Positions 27,865 to 36,000 of a DNA stretch of 51,058 bases are shown piece after piece; position 1 is the first letter of the stretch; the number at the start of each line of letters is the position of its first letter. The notes below the pieces were generated by a model. The model had not been told where the DNA came from, searched no databases, and saw only the letters and a list, made by a program, of their open reading frames with translations. The stretch is taken from assembly GCA_028280415.1 (NCBI GenBank), contig JANQLV010000026.1, positions 1 to 51,058 of the forward strand, written 5' to 3'. The position numbers and the translations under genes are program-made. The DNA is from Saprospiraceae bacterium (GTDB taxonomy: Bacteria > Bacteroidota > Bacteroidia > Chitinophagales > Saprospiraceae).

Positions 27865-28263
27865 TGTTTAAAATTTTGTGTTTCTAGAGTGTAATTTTCT
27901 ATTTGATAGTATTCTACTTATGTAAACTACTTCAAATATCTAAATTTTACAATAAATACCAATATTTTATAGCTTTTATTATTTAGATGATGCAATCAGG
28001 TAAAGAGCTAACTGTCAAACTATTATATGTATTAGTTAAAGTACTCGTTAAAACAAGCATTATTCAAAACAAGGTGATTTTGTTCACAAAAAAGGTGAAT
28101 ATCAGGGCTTTGTATTAAAATAGTATGTCAAAAAGAAAGGAGCTTTGCAACAGAAAATGTACTCTGGAAAGAAAGCAAATTTTGCCGGACGACAACTATT
28201 GGAGCAATGATAAAGCGCTTATAATATAACTGTTAATTAGAAAATAATCGGCAAAGGTATTAA
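27865..28263. other. Intergenic region, no gene seen
   Basis: 399 AT-rich bases between the start of the LysM gene and the stop of the response regulator gene. A small hairpin-prone patch with two AAGGTGA copies and GTGA/TCAC pairing lies near 28070-28100. I find no exact TAnnTTTG box for the LysM gene, no tRNA and no plausible ORF. Confidence 0.5.
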
Positions 28264-28908
28264 CTAAACAGCCTCGATCAAACCTTTGCTAATAGCATAT
28301 TTAACCAGATCAGAGGTAGAGGTAAGCTGTAGTTTTTTCATAATATTCTTGCGATGTGTGTATACCGTATGCGTACTAAGGTTCAATTCAGCAGCGATTT
28401 CCTTGGCAATTTTTCCGGAGGCTACAAGCCGGACTACTTCACATTCTCGCGGGGAAAGGATAGTGGGTTCGCATTCTTCTTCTTTTGAAAAAGATTTCTC
28501 TAAAATGAAATTGAGTACCTTACTACAGAAAAACTTCTCTCCCCGGGAAGTAGCTCTAATTGCTCCGATAATTTCATCTTCATTACATTGCTTGGTTAAA
28601 AAACTGTTTACACCGGACTCAATAGCCTGGTACACACTGCTTTTGTCGTTGTCAGAACTGATCACCAATACATTAGACCGGGGGGAAGTAGTTTTGATAT
28701 GGTGAATAACATTTTCACCAAAATTACCGGTCTGCAGGTGATCGAGGATGATCACATCGGGAGAATCCGATAAAAGTAAATGCTTGAGATCAACACCATT
28801 TTTAGCTTCACCGATGATTTTAAAGTCATCAATTCGCTCTATTAAATGCCTTAATCCTAATCGGATGAGGTATTGTGCATCGGCAAGAATTATAGAAATG
28901 GCTTGCAT
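28264..28908 (-). CDS. LuxR/NarL-type response regulator, orphan
   Basis: A 214-residue two-domain transcription factor from ATG 28908; an upstream TTG would add 14 residues and is less likely. The receiver domain (about 1-120) has the phospho-acceptor in VIILDHL (Asp near 55), a switch Ser (VISSDN) and Lys (FLTKQ). The N-terminal acidic pair is reduced to one Asp (ILADAQYL). The C-terminal LuxR helix-turn-helix reads LSPRECEVVRLVASGKIAKEIAAELNLSTHTVYTHRKNIMKKL (about 150-195). No histidine kinase gene is adjacent, so the partner is unknown; the protein may respond to a kinase elsewhere. Confidence 0.88.
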   Translation of the reverse strand: MQAISIILADAQYLIRLGLRHLIERIDDFKIIGEAKNGVDLKHLLLSDSPDVIILDHLQTGNFGENVIHHIKTTSPRSNVLVISSDNDKSSVYQAIESGVNSFLTKQCNEDEIIGAIRATSRGEKFFCSKVLNFILEKSFSKEEECEPTILSPRECEVVRLVASGKIAKEIAAELNLSTHTVYTHRKNIMKKLQLTSTSDLVKYAISKGLIEAV

Positions 28909-29429
28909 ATTTGATTTGTTATAGTTACTTAGACTAATTCTAAACAACAATTTCTACGCGAATATAGTTTAAAACGATCTTTTATCAAAGTACGATTAAC
29001 GTTTAATTGTAACAGTTTCGTAAAAGCTTCTGTCATTGGCAAGAATTATCCCTGATCTGGGATAAACGGCCGGTTTCTGTTGTAAAGTCTGTTTAAAAAA
29101 TGCTTCTTTTCAGCCTGAAATTTAAAGCCTTGAAGCGGTGGCAAATTCTACACTGAAAGAGGCAACAAGACTTCTTTGGTCCTGTCAAAGATCATTATTA
29201 CAATGATCAAATACATCGAAAAATACTTGTCTACAAAAGTAACCTGATAAGCTGCCTTTAAGTTTAACCATCAAAGGTTAATTCCTTTTTTCGTATTATT
29301 TCTATTTGCGGTTTTTGGCAGTATGATCATCAAATAATTCAGGCCTCAACGGATCAATATTTTGATTTTAAAAACTGGATATCACAGAAGAAACACAAAG
29401 TTTCACAGACAGAATGACAAAAATGTTAA
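28909..29429. other. Intergenic region with small hairpins and a degenerate repeat
   Basis: 520 bases between the response regulator start and the TonB receptor stop. Visible structures: GATCATT/AATGATC hairpin (29190-29208), TTAACC/GGTTAA hairpin (29264-29281) followed by TTCC and six T, and the CACAGA-type repeat at 29383-29409. No convincing gene. The second hairpin could act as a terminator on the plus strand but no plus-strand gene precedes it. Confidence 0.45.
29383..29409. repeat. Degenerate 10-11 base CACAGA-like repeat
   Basis: Three CACA(G/A)A units (CACAGA, CACAAA, CACAGA) spaced 10-11 bases apart. It resembles the accacagag-type intergenic repeats I remember from other genomes of this phylum. 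It lies just past the stop codon of the TonB receptor gene. Single copy here, so the repeat status needs the rest of the genome. Confidence 0.3.
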
Positions 29430-31853
29430 TCAAAACTTTGTACTCAATGTAATATTCCATGTACGTCCCAGGGCCGGTATAATACCTGGACCGGGGTAGG
29501 CCGTAGCTCTACGGGTAAAATAGAATCTGTTCAATAGATTATTAATATTTGTGGACAAACTCAATTTGTCTGAAAAATCATATTTAGCAGAAAAATCCAT
29601 CACGGTATAAGCGGGAATAACTCCGAAAATTCCTTTGAAAGCATTTTCCGTATTGGCTGCATCCGAGAATTGTCTACCTACAAAAGTCGATTGAAAGGAT
29701 GCCGAGAATTTACGATATCCATAATTTATACCCGATTTTATATTATAATCTGGCAGATCTTCCAACCTGTTACCAGATCGCACTCCCACCAAAGCTCTTT
29801 CATTGATTTCCGTATAGACCCCACGGTTTATCGAGCCGTTTACAAATGCACTGATTTTATGTTCACTGCTTTTTTTCAATGCGGCTAAAAGGTCCATTTC
29901 AAAGAACAACTCCATTCCGAAGATTCGTGCGGATCCAATATTTGTTCGTACCCTTAAACCATCGTCGATTACTTCACCAATCCGGTCATCATACAAGATG
30001 TAAAAGAGGCTGGCTTCAATAAAAAAGGGAGAGAAGTCCCTTTTCCTGATACCTAAGTCAAAACTATAACCGCTTTCATCCCTGATCAAGGTGTCGACTA
30101 ACTGTGTATTCGTTTGTATCTGAACGTCAGTGAAGTTGATTGCTCGATAATTGGCTGTAGCATTAGCGTATAGTTCATATTTGCTATTCAGCTTTTTCGA
30201 GAGCCCTAATCCGTAAAGAAAAATATGCCTTTGCTTATCGGAAGTATCATTATTGACTTCTTCGATAAAATCTCCAAAACTGTTCGTGCGGATGGTATTG
30301 GTAAAAAATCCCTCGGATTTTGTATCGATATACTCATACCTGATTCCGGGGATTAAGCTAAGTGTGCTATTCAGGCGGACGATCTTTTCTGCAAAAAGAG
30401 CACCATTGAGGTTGGGAAATTCAAAATCCGATTTTCTTCGATCCAAAAAAGCCGTGTCTACTCTTGTGAAATTAGCATCATTTCCTGCCGTACCGAAGCT
30501 TTGACTGAAATTGGTAAATCCCCGGTACAATCTTGTACCGATCAATAGCGTATTTTTTAAATTTGCAACGCTTTTATAGGAGAAAACAATTCTGGTTTCA
30601 TTTCCAATATTTCTAAATTTTCCGTCGATCAGGTCCCTATTGGACATGGGGTCTTCTACATCGGGAGTCTCTAGCAAACCAAGGGATGTACGACTGGCTA
30701 ATAAACCGAAGGTACGGTTGTAAATTTTGGTATTTGTTGAAAGATCGTATTCAAGGGATAAAGCGGCCAGATTCCAGTTTACCCGAAACCAGTTCCTCGC
30801 CCGGTTGGACATTCTGGGGTCCTGTACAAAAACAGCATCAGTAAGACCACCTGCCTGCTGGCTCAGATAATGCATATGAGTAAAGTCAAAACTCAGATTA
30901 AGTTTATCCGAAGCCTCATAATGGAGCCCCGCAAATGCTCCGTATTGTTCGAAATCTGAATTGCTGCGCCAGCCATCCCCCCGCTTGTATTGAAAATAGC
31001 TGTAATAATTTAATTTTTTAACCTGACCATGCAAGCTATTAAAAGTATTAAAAAATTGAAAAGCGCCATACGTGTTTTGAGATTCAAAGTTTATGGGCTT
31101 GCTTGTATCTCCTTTTTTCATTTTGAAATTGACCAGTCCTCCGAATTGACTTCCATATTGTAATGCGCCGGCACCTCTGATAATCTCGATCTGTTTTACT
31201 GCCTGCAGGGGAGGGGTGTAATAGCTTTCGGGATAACCCAGTGCATCCGCACTGATATCATAGCCGTTTTGACGGGTATTGAAATTGGAGGTTCGTTTGG
31301 GACTTAATCCCCGGCCTCCTATATCCAGTTGAAGACCGGCATTATCACTTTCCCAGATATTAAGACTTGGTATTTTACTAAAAGCCTGTCTGGCATTGTT
31401 AGTGGCTTTATTGCCAAGTAATTTTTCAATATTTATTACTTCTGTTTTCTTGCCTTCGTATAGTCCGCCCGCTTCTATGGATCGGAGTCTTCTGATTCCA
31501 AAGGCATCGGATTCTGCATTGACAATGATTTCGGATAGATTTTGAATGTTCTGCTTTACCTGGATTTGCAGCGTGGTATCGCCGTTCAGGAATATAGTTT
31601 TTTCCAAAGGCTCGATACTGATACTTTGAATAGATAAAACATATGTCCGCTTATTGGGCAATTCGAATGAAAATTCTCCCTCCCTGTTCGTAAATGCCAA
31701 TTTTTTATTACCATTCAAAGACACCATTACGTCTTCCAACGGTTCATCATTATAAGTAGTAATGACTCCGCTTAAAGTAGATTTCTGCTGCGACCAGCCG
31801 CATTGTATACTAAAAAGGCATCCGAATAATAATATTAAAAATTGTTTTTTCAT
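29430..31853 (-). CDS. TonB-dependent outer-membrane receptor (FecA-like)
   Basis: An 807-residue outer-membrane importer. Signal peptide MKKQFLILLFGCLFSIQCGWSQ is followed by a carboxypeptidase-regulatory-like domain (about 24-98; GVITTYNDEPLEDVMVSLNG). The plug domain (about 110-240) contains LNIWESDNAG and QIEIIRGAGALQYGSQFGGLVNF. A 22-strand barrel ends with FYFTRRATAYPGPGIIPALG and a terminal phenylalanine, as expected for BAM recognition. Plug and C-terminal features look like the FecA/siderophore or metal class rather than SusC, and no SusD partner is present. It is the last gene of a four-gene operon, its ATG overlapping the HTTM stop as ATGA. Substrate is inferred to be an iron or other metal complex from its imelysin neighbour. 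Confidence 0.9.
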   Translation of the reverse strand: MKKQFLILLFGCLFSIQCGWSQQKSTLSGVITTYNDEPLEDVMVSLNGNKKLAFTNREGEFSFELPNKRTYVLSIQSISIEPLEKTIFLNGDTTLQIQVKQNIQNLSEIIVNAESDAFGIRRLRSIEAGGLYEGKKTEVINIEKLLGNKATNNARQAFSKIPSLNIWESDNAGLQLDIGGRGLSPKRTSNFNTRQNGYDISADALGYPESYYTPPLQAVKQIEIIRGAGALQYGSQFGGLVNFKMKKGDTSKPINFESQNTYGAFQFFNTFNSLHGQVKKLNYYSYFQYKRGDGWRSNSDFEQYGAFAGLHYEASDKLNLSFDFTHMHYLSQQAGGLTDAVFVQDPRMSNRARNWFRVNWNLAALSLEYDLSTNTKIYNRTFGLLASRTSLGLLETPDVEDPMSNRDLIDGKFRNIGNETRIVFSYKSVANLKNTLLIGTRLYRGFTNFSQSFGTAGNDANFTRVDTAFLDRRKSDFEFPNLNGALFAEKIVRLNSTLSLIPGIRYEYIDTKSEGFFTNTIRTNSFGDFIEEVNNDTSDKQRHIFLYGLGLSKKLNSKYELYANATANYRAINFTDVQIQTNTQLVDTLIRDESGYSFDLGIRKRDFSPFFIEASLFYILYDDRIGEVIDDGLRVRTNIGSARIFGMELFFEMDLLAALKKSSEHKISAFVNGSINRGVYTEINERALVGVRSGNRLEDLPDYNIKSGINYGYRKFSASFQSTFVGRQFSDAANTENAFKGIFGVIPAYTVMDFSAKYDFSDKLSLSTNINNLLNRFYFTRRATAYPGPGIIPALGRTWNITLSTKF

Positions 31854-33196
31854 CGTTTCTTTAATGGTAGAATCCAGTTATTATTCATAGGGTCAGCTAG
31901 GGCGTAAATATCCAATGTATCATTCGTGAAAAACTGGCTTCTTCTTCCATTGAGTGAAAGCCTGCTTTTTACATAAATCTCTGGGGCATATCCATGTTTG
32001 TCTTGAAAATCATCTCCGATATGTCTGGCAAATTGCAAGATCATATCCGGTTGAGATCTCATTTGCTGTCTCTGAAAAGCGGTTAAATACTTATTCTGGT
32101 TTATTTCTTTTTGGATATTTTTTACCCCGTCTCTAAGGATAATTGAAGTATAGCCATTTTTCTCTATTAACATCACCCGCCAGCTAAATCGATAGCCTTT
32201 CTCATGCCAGAATAAATTACCGGGATATTGTAAATATCTCAAAGGAAGGTAAAATTGAACAATGAAATAAATAAATAGCGTAGCGGAGATATACATACTC
32301 CATTTCGGTCTCTGATTTCCTTTGCTTTTATAAGTATCCACAGAAGTAGAAAAAGGCAAAAAGGCCAGTACTTTCTTATGCCATGCTGGCGAAAAGAAAA
32401 TGATCGTGGAAGTGATCATGATAAAGGGAAACATCCCGATTCGTGGAAAAAGAATGGCTGTGAGAATGTGAAAGACGAGGACGAATACATAGGCCGGTCC
32501 ACGGGTTCTTTTCATCCATAAAAAGAGCCAGATCGTTAGATCATATATGCAGCCTGCCCAGCTGAACAGGAAAGCTGTTTCTTTATAGTGCATCCATTGC
32601 CCCAATACGGGAAGATCATATTTACCGGGTAGCCAGGTAGCCAGAGGTTGTGCATGAAAAAGCCAGTCCGGATTTACTTTAGCCAAGCCTGCAAAAAAAT
32701 AAACGATAGATAATTGAATCTTGAAAATCAGAACGTGCCAGTTGGCACAAGTTGCGGATTTTATTTTTGGAAAGAGCAGTGTATCGAGAGCATACCATCG
32801 GTTAGCAGGTACGAGAATAAGCCAAAAGGTAAGCAGGGATACCAGATAATAGTGGTTTAGGTAATAGGTTTTATCTAAAAGCTCACAGTAAGTAAACAAC
32901 AGAAAAAAGAGTAAAGCGCTAATTCGGTAAAATAGTCCTAATATTATTCCTAAAGCGCTCAATCCTAATAAAAGAAAAACCATATACATGCCATTGGCAT
33001 CTAATGGTTTTAGCCAGGAAAAGAAACCAAAATGATAAGAAGGTTCGATATATAATTCCGTAATCCAGCCCTCCTGCCAGGTTCGGATAGTACTGTACAG
33101 CAATAAACTACCAAAGGCCAGTCTCAACACTACCAAAGGCGCAATTGATACTGGTCTGAACAAAATATTATCGAGTCTGTTTAAGGCATTGTACAT
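31850..33196 (-). CDS. HTTM-domain (vitamin K-dependent carboxylase-like) membrane protein
   Basis: A 448-residue membrane protein from ATG 33196; a TTG 15 bases earlier is less likely. The HTTM fold is marked by LVVLRLAFGSLLLYSTIRTW near the start and the signature IFKIQLSIVYFFAGLAKVNPDWL (about 163-185). Several further helices and a soluble C-terminal region follow. The family is named for horizontally transferred transmembrane proteins related to gamma-glutamyl carboxylase; most bacterial members have no known reaction. Translation of the TonB receptor is coupled to it by a 4-base overlap. A terminator-like hairpin lies 15 bases before its start. It might modify or assemble a partner lipoprotein, but that is speculation. 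Confidence 0.85.
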   Translation of the reverse strand: MYNALNRLDNILFRPVSIAPLVVLRLAFGSLLLYSTIRTWQEGWITELYIEPSYHFGFFSWLKPLDANGMYMVFLLLGLSALGIILGLFYRISALLFFLLFTYCELLDKTYYLNHYYLVSLLTFWLILVPANRWYALDTLLFPKIKSATCANWHVLIFKIQLSIVYFFAGLAKVNPDWLFHAQPLATWLPGKYDLPVLGQWMHYKETAFLFSWAGCIYDLTIWLFLWMKRTRGPAYVFVLVFHILTAILFPRIGMFPFIMITSTIIFFSPAWHKKVLAFLPFSTSVDTYKSKGNQRPKWSMYISATLFIYFIVQFYLPLRYLQYPGNLFWHEKGYRFSWRVMLIEKNGYTSIILRDGVKNIQKEINQNKYLTAFQRQQMRSQPDMILQFARHIGDDFQDKHGYAPEIYVKSRLSLNGRRSQFFTNDTLDIYALADPMNNNWILPLKKR

Positions 33197-33211
33197 ATCA
33201 AGAAAAAGCAA

Positions 33212-33238
33212 AAAAGGTACTGGATTATAGCACCTTTT
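33212..33238 (-). terminator. Terminator-like hairpin inside the operon, before the HTTM gene
   Basis: On the minus strand AAAAGGT and ACCTTTT pair over 7 bp (two more pairs after a mismatch), followed at once by TTTGCTTTTT. It sits between the imelysin stop and HTTM ATG. It could lower expression of the two membrane proteins relative to the two lipoproteins, or be a regulated attenuator. Confidence 0.5.
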
Positions 33239-33276
33239 CTATTCGGGTTATCATTATTATCTAAACAGGCTATTAA

Positions 33277-34383
33277 TTAATCTCCGTCATTGGCGCCATC
33301 GGCATCCTGAACATTGAGTATGGGGAACAGGTCCGATTTATACCATGTCACCAATGCCTGAACACTTTCGTAGAGCGCATCGTCTCCGGAAATTGAGGTT
33401 CGGTTGGAGATTTGATTATAAATAGCTATGTATTGTGCTTTAATATCCTCATCAATAGATGACTGTTCACGAGCTATGAGCAAATCATCATATCCCTGAT
33501 CATCAGTACCCGTTGAAGTCTCCCCTAAATACAGGTCTTCCATTTCTTCAATTGAAGCTCTCAAAAGCGCCATTGTAAAATTCTCATTGCCATCATACAA
33601 AGACTGATAGTAGGCTTCGATTTTTGTTGGATCGGCTGGAATGGGAGAATCATTGGGGCCAAGACGCCCTATCGGAATGCCCACTTTATTTTCTCTGACA
33701 TGAACTTCGTAATAAACCAGGCTTTCATTAAGCTGGACACTAATTGAACTTCCCAGTGAAGTACCCCCGTTTTCTACAAAATTGGTTTTCAGATTACCGT
33801 TCCACTGATTTACAAGTACATCCGATTTGGATTTCATATCACTGACCAGGGCCTCCAAAAAAGCTAATCTTTTGCTGTCTTCATTGAAATAAGCTATAAC
33901 ATCTTGAGGACCATATAGCATATAGTCAATCGCCGGAAAGCCATTGGCTCTTTCCTGGGCGGAAGTGTTGAAATTATAGGATTCTGTTTCAATTAAATTT
34001 TCCAGTAAAGCAAGATCAATAGGAAAAAGGTTTGTCGTTGTTACGAGTGCCTGATTGGCGGTAGCAAAATAATTGTGTACTGCAGTTGCCTGATAAGCAA
34101 GATAGGCGGCTTGATAAGCTGATCTTAAATTAGCAAGGTTTGCTTCATCAACTGATGAAGCAAACCCGTTTACAGCAGTAACAAAGTCACTCATTTTATC
34201 CTGATAGGTTTCCATGGAAGGTATGATGACTTCATTGACCTGATTAGAAAGAAGATCAGTAAAATCAGTTTCAGAAGGACCATCATCATCTGGATCATTA
34301 TTACAGGCAGTAAACATTACCGAAGTAATAATGATAGCGATGAGTGAATAGACAACATACCAATTTATATTTCTTCTAAACAT
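33277..34383 (-). CDS. Imelysin-family lipoprotein
   Basis: A 368-residue predicted lipoprotein (signal ending MFTAC, Cys27; acidic NNDPDDDG linker). It is all-helical, with the imelysin hallmark region GFPAIDYMLYG at about 148-158 and an HNYFATANQALVTTTNLFPID stretch before it. The imelysin fold family includes IrpA, the ICMP protease-like protein and EfeO, most linked to iron uptake or iron regulation. The GxHxxE motif of classical members is changed here (GFPAIDY), so metal binding by that route is uncertain. It is the second gene of the operon, 18 bases after the DUF4856 gene. A periplasm-facing or surface location is expected. Confidence 0.88.
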   Translation of the reverse strand: MFRRNINWYVVYSLIAIIITSVMFTACNNDPDDDGPSETDFTDLLSNQVNEVIIPSMETYQDKMSDFVTAVNGFASSVDEANLANLRSAYQAAYLAYQATAVHNYFATANQALVTTTNLFPIDLALLENLIETESYNFNTSAQERANGFPAIDYMLYGPQDVIAYFNEDSKRLAFLEALVSDMKSKSDVLVNQWNGNLKTNFVENGGTSLGSSISVQLNESLVYYEVHVRENKVGIPIGRLGPNDSPIPADPTKIEAYYQSLYDGNENFTMALLRASIEEMEDLYLGETSTGTDDQGYDDLLIAREQSSIDEDIKAQYIAIYNQISNRTSISGDDALYESVQALVTWYKSDLFPILNVQDADGANDGD

Positions 34384-34401
34384 TTGTATCGTCTTTAGTG
34401 G

Positions 34402-35700
34402 TTAAAAAGGAATAGCACCAAAGCCCGGGAATGATTCATCCAGGAGATCTTTGGCTTCTTGCAATTGAGCATCTGTCACTTCCCAAAGATTGATATCATA
34501 AACACCTCCCAGTGAAGAGTCGGAGCTTGACCATCCTAATGCAATAAGAACCTCATGAACATCAGAAGCAGAAATTCTTCCTTCCGAATTGAAAGATAGC
34601 GAATAAATAAAGGCTAATGCTTCAGACAAATGATGGATTTTATCTTCATCGGTTATATCTGCGATTGCAGAATTCAGATAATGGTAAGCTGCAGCGGCTA
34701 TTCCGGCTTCTGTATATAATTTGATATCGGTTCTTGCTGCTTCGTAGTATTCTTCATTTGTCGTTTCATCACCGGGTCCGAAACCTTCTCCCGCTTTAAG
34801 AACTGAACGTCCAAAAATGAAAGCATCCATTAATTTTTGAGCCATATTGATCCCAAAAACTTCCTCCGTTTCATCACTAAAATCGAAAGTGTAATTTGCG
34901 ATAAATACTCCATCTCCATTGGACGTATTGGCAGTATTAGGATAGGTATTGGGATCTGCTCCAAGATAGCCAAAAACTTCGTCAAAACGATGTTGTCTAT
35001 CCGTCCCTTTAGTAGCATAATCCGCACCGGCAGCAGATTCGTTATTCCCTTTTGAGTTTTGTGCACCTGATTGTGAAGGACGCAAATAATCATCCACCAT
35101 TTGATCGTACATCATGGCTCCGTATAAACCTTTTTCAAGAAGCTGGATGTATTCCAAACCATTGGCACTTACATGTCTTTTCTTATCTCCGGTAGTAATC
35201 ATACCCGCTACACCATTACTGGCCGTAACGGTATAATTTGCCTGGCTGGACATGCTTAAACTATCGGCAAGTTCCGCAAAACGATCAGCAATGGATTGAT
35301 CCACTGGCCCTATGTCGCCATCATAGTTAAGCTCATCAATTTTAGATCTGATATCCGAAGTTCCCTGTGCTGCAGCACTTGCAAACTGATCAAAATTTTC
35401 ATTAGCCAGTGCTGCTCGCAGATCCCAATAGATCGGTTCATTTCTGGAAGAATCTACTATCTCTTTCAACTGAGCTATTCTTCTTTCCTGTCCGCTATAA
35501 GCACCAGGAGCAAAAGCACCAGTTATGTCATAAGAAGATGGAATAGTAAAACCATCAAGATCGACATTTCCAAGAGCATCCACTGAGCTGGCCAAGAAAC
35601 CAGCATCAGGAATGGTTGGTTCATCATCATCATCATTTTTACAAGAAGCAACAACAACTAGTGCTGCTATCAAGATTAAGTAAAGATTAAGTTTATTCAT
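34402..35700 (-). CDS. DUF4856-family lipoprotein
   Basis: A 432-residue lipoprotein (MNKLNLYLILIAALVVVASC, Cys20, followed by KNDDDDEPT). The mature start DGFTIPSSYDITGAFAPGAYSGQERRIAQLKEI and the GLEYIQLLEKGLYGAMMYDQM, DEVFGYLGADPNTYP and AAAYHYLNSAI segments match DUF4856 as I remember it. In Bacteroidota this family is found beside imelysin, HTTM and TonB receptor genes, as here. The function is unknown. Helical repeats suggest a relationship to the imelysin fold or a binding scaffold. First gene of the operon, with a TATCTTTG -10 box 45 bases upstream and an unusual palindromic site beyond it. Confidence 0.85.
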   Translation of the reverse strand: MNKLNLYLILIAALVVVASCKNDDDDEPTIPDAGFLASSVDALGNVDLDGFTIPSSYDITGAFAPGAYSGQERRIAQLKEIVDSSRNEPIYWDLRAALANENFDQFASAAAQGTSDIRSKIDELNYDGDIGPVDQSIADRFAELADSLSMSSQANYTVTASNGVAGMITTGDKKRHVSANGLEYIQLLEKGLYGAMMYDQMVDDYLRPSQSGAQNSKGNNESAAGADYATKGTDRQHRFDEVFGYLGADPNTYPNTANTSNGDGVFIANYTFDFSDETEEVFGINMAQKLMDAFIFGRSVLKAGEGFGPGDETTNEEYYEAARTDIKLYTEAGIAAAAYHYLNSAIADITDEDKIHHLSEALAFIYSLSFNSEGRISASDVHEVLIALGWSSSDSSLGGVYDINLWEVTDAQLQEAKDLLDESFPGFGAIPF

Positions 35701-35744
35701 TGTAATACGCCTTTTAATTAGATTGAGTCTAAATAAATTTAGCG

Positions 35745-35752
35745 CAAAGATA
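35745..35752 (-). promoter_or_regulatory. -10 box of the DUF4856-imelysin-HTTM-TonB receptor operon
   Basis: TATCTTTG on the minus strand is an exact TAnnTTTG match 45 bases before the ATG. The position where a -33 TTG would fall has none; instead the palindrome at 35774-35793 occupies that side, which suggests regulation by a bound protein. Confidence 0.6.
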
Positions 35753-35773
35753 CAGCCCCACTCGGGTTTTTCT

Positions 35774-35813
35774 AATACCTAGGATTAGGTATTTATTAGG
35801 ACTTTTTTTTAGG
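35774..35813. promoter_or_regulatory. Palindromic operator candidate with extra TTAGG half-sites
   Basis: AATACCTA (35774-35781), GGAT, TAGGTATT (35786-35793) form a perfect 8+4+8 palindrome. Plus-strand TTAGG occurs at 35785, 35796 and 35809, spaced 11 and 13 bases, so roughly one helical turn apart. The site lies just upstream of the operon -10 box. TTAGG/CCTAA half-sites recall operators of metal-sensing DtxR/MntR-type repressors, but spacing and orientation differ, so the binding protein is unknown. Confidence 0.5.
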
Positions 35814-35901
35814 TAATAAAATGGAAGCTTTACCTCATATTGGGTATATGTACATCCGGTTTGAAAAATTAAAAAATCAATCTGTTGAAGACATAAAACA
35901 A

Positions 35902-35927
35902 TACCCGGAAGCAAACACTTCCGGGTA
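35902..35927 (-). terminator. Intrinsic terminator of the 36001-37704 gene
   Basis: A perfect 10-bp stem TACCCGGAAG/CTTCCGGGTA with a 6-base loop, followed on the minus strand by TTGTTTTATG. It lies 73 bases after the stop codon of the T9SS protein gene and separates it from the metal-acquisition operon. Confidence 0.75.
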
Positions 35928-36000
35928 CTTTAAGGAATTATGAACTAGCGTTTTGAAACTGAGTAATAACCTTTAGGCTCGCGTTTCAATGAAGTCATTA

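Noticed and set aside
31850-33196. Calling the HTTM protein a true vitamin K-dependent carboxylase
   Set aside because: Only the membrane HTTM signature is evident; the catalytic residues and a propeptide-bearing substrate cannot be shown from sequence by eye.
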